Part shown: in pieces, positions 5,244 through 5,335 of the stretch | Position numbering within the stretch: position 1 is the stretch's first letter | How the letters are laid out: every line of letters begins with the position of its first letter | Assembly: GCA_025463105.1 (NCBI GenBank) | Contig: JAOAPW010000465.1 | Location: forward strand, 1-5,335 | Source: Candidatus Acidiferrum typicum | GTDB taxonomy: Bacteria; Acidobacteriota; Terriglobia; Acidiferrales; UBA7541 | DNA length: 5,335 nt | Reading direction: 5' to 3' | The notes under the pieces: generated by a model | Told to the model about the DNA's origin: nothing | Databases searched by the model: none | Seen by the model: only the letters and a program-made list of their open reading frames with translations | Made by a program: the position numbers and the translations under genes

Positions 5244-5335
5244 ATGGACGGCGTGTATTCGATTCGCGGCATTTCATGTACGTTTGCAATTTTAGTGTTG
5301 GCCGGAATTATCGGGTTTTCATCCTCCGCTCATTC
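5244..5335 (+). CDS. Exported protein, N-terminal signal peptide only (cut by right window edge)
   Basis: The open frame starts MDGVYSIRGISC and continues TFAILVLAGIIGFSSSAH, a typical Sec signal peptide: short positive n-region (one Arg), a hydrophobic core of about 15 residues, then a small-residue stretch SSSA suited to cleavage. Only 30 codons are present, so the mature protein cannot be identified. The start is uncertain. ATG 5244 has no spaced ribosome site, whereas GTG 5253 has AAGGA (5240-5244) eight bases upstream and would give MYSIRGISC, a more usual signal peptide. The gene probably depends on the promoter region that holds the palindrome at 5149-5164. Confidence 0.55.
   Translation, partial: MDGVYSIRGISCTFAILVLAGIIGFSSSAH

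Noticed and set aside
5051..5272. 73-codon minus-strand frame near the right end
   Set aside because: It has no recognisable motif or ribosome site and overlaps the start of the exported-protein gene on the opposite strand.

Overview
The window most likely comes from an Acidobacteriota genome (class Acidobacteriia or a close relative). The evidence is moderate GC content, a small secreted protein of a type I associate with soil Acidobacteria (motif F-T-L-x-H-x-T-Q-W-N-N-x-M-L-P-A-G-x-Y), a second small secreted helical protein, and several short signal-peptide genes in long intergenic spaces. This assignment rests on remembered family resemblance; no search was run.

Left part (1-2090, minus strand): two co-directional genes for exported proteins, both with twin-arginine (Tat) signal peptides. 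Transcription enters a 560-residue LVIVD-repeat beta-propeller protein first. After an 82-base gap with a strong Shine-Dalgarno sequence comes the N-terminal fifth to third of a TRAP-transporter substrate-binding protein (DctP family), cut by the left edge. They look like one operon, suggesting a periplasmic propeller protein working alongside a TRAP uptake system.

Middle (2091-3801): a divergent regulatory region of about 440 bases leads into a 145-residue secreted protein with a CxxC pair. A near-perfect palindrome overlaps its likely promoter. Downstream lies a strongly structured 70-base element (nested inverted repeats). Then comes a second small secreted-protein gene whose signal peptide and mature helical domain are in different reading frames, so it looks frameshifted. 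A 9-bp hairpin separates it from the convergent gene.

Right part (3802-5335): a complete minus-strand HI0933/YhiN-type FAD-dependent oxidoreductase, then an upstream spacer that holds a perfect 16-bp palindrome and possibly a 46-codon ORF. The final gene begins with a clear signal peptide and is cut by the right edge.

Most of the window is ordinary. The points worth a second look are the TRAP/LVIVD pairing, the frameshifted secreted protein, the structured element at 2994-3063, and the two operator-like palindromes. No mobile element, CRISPR array, tRNA or rRNA was seen.
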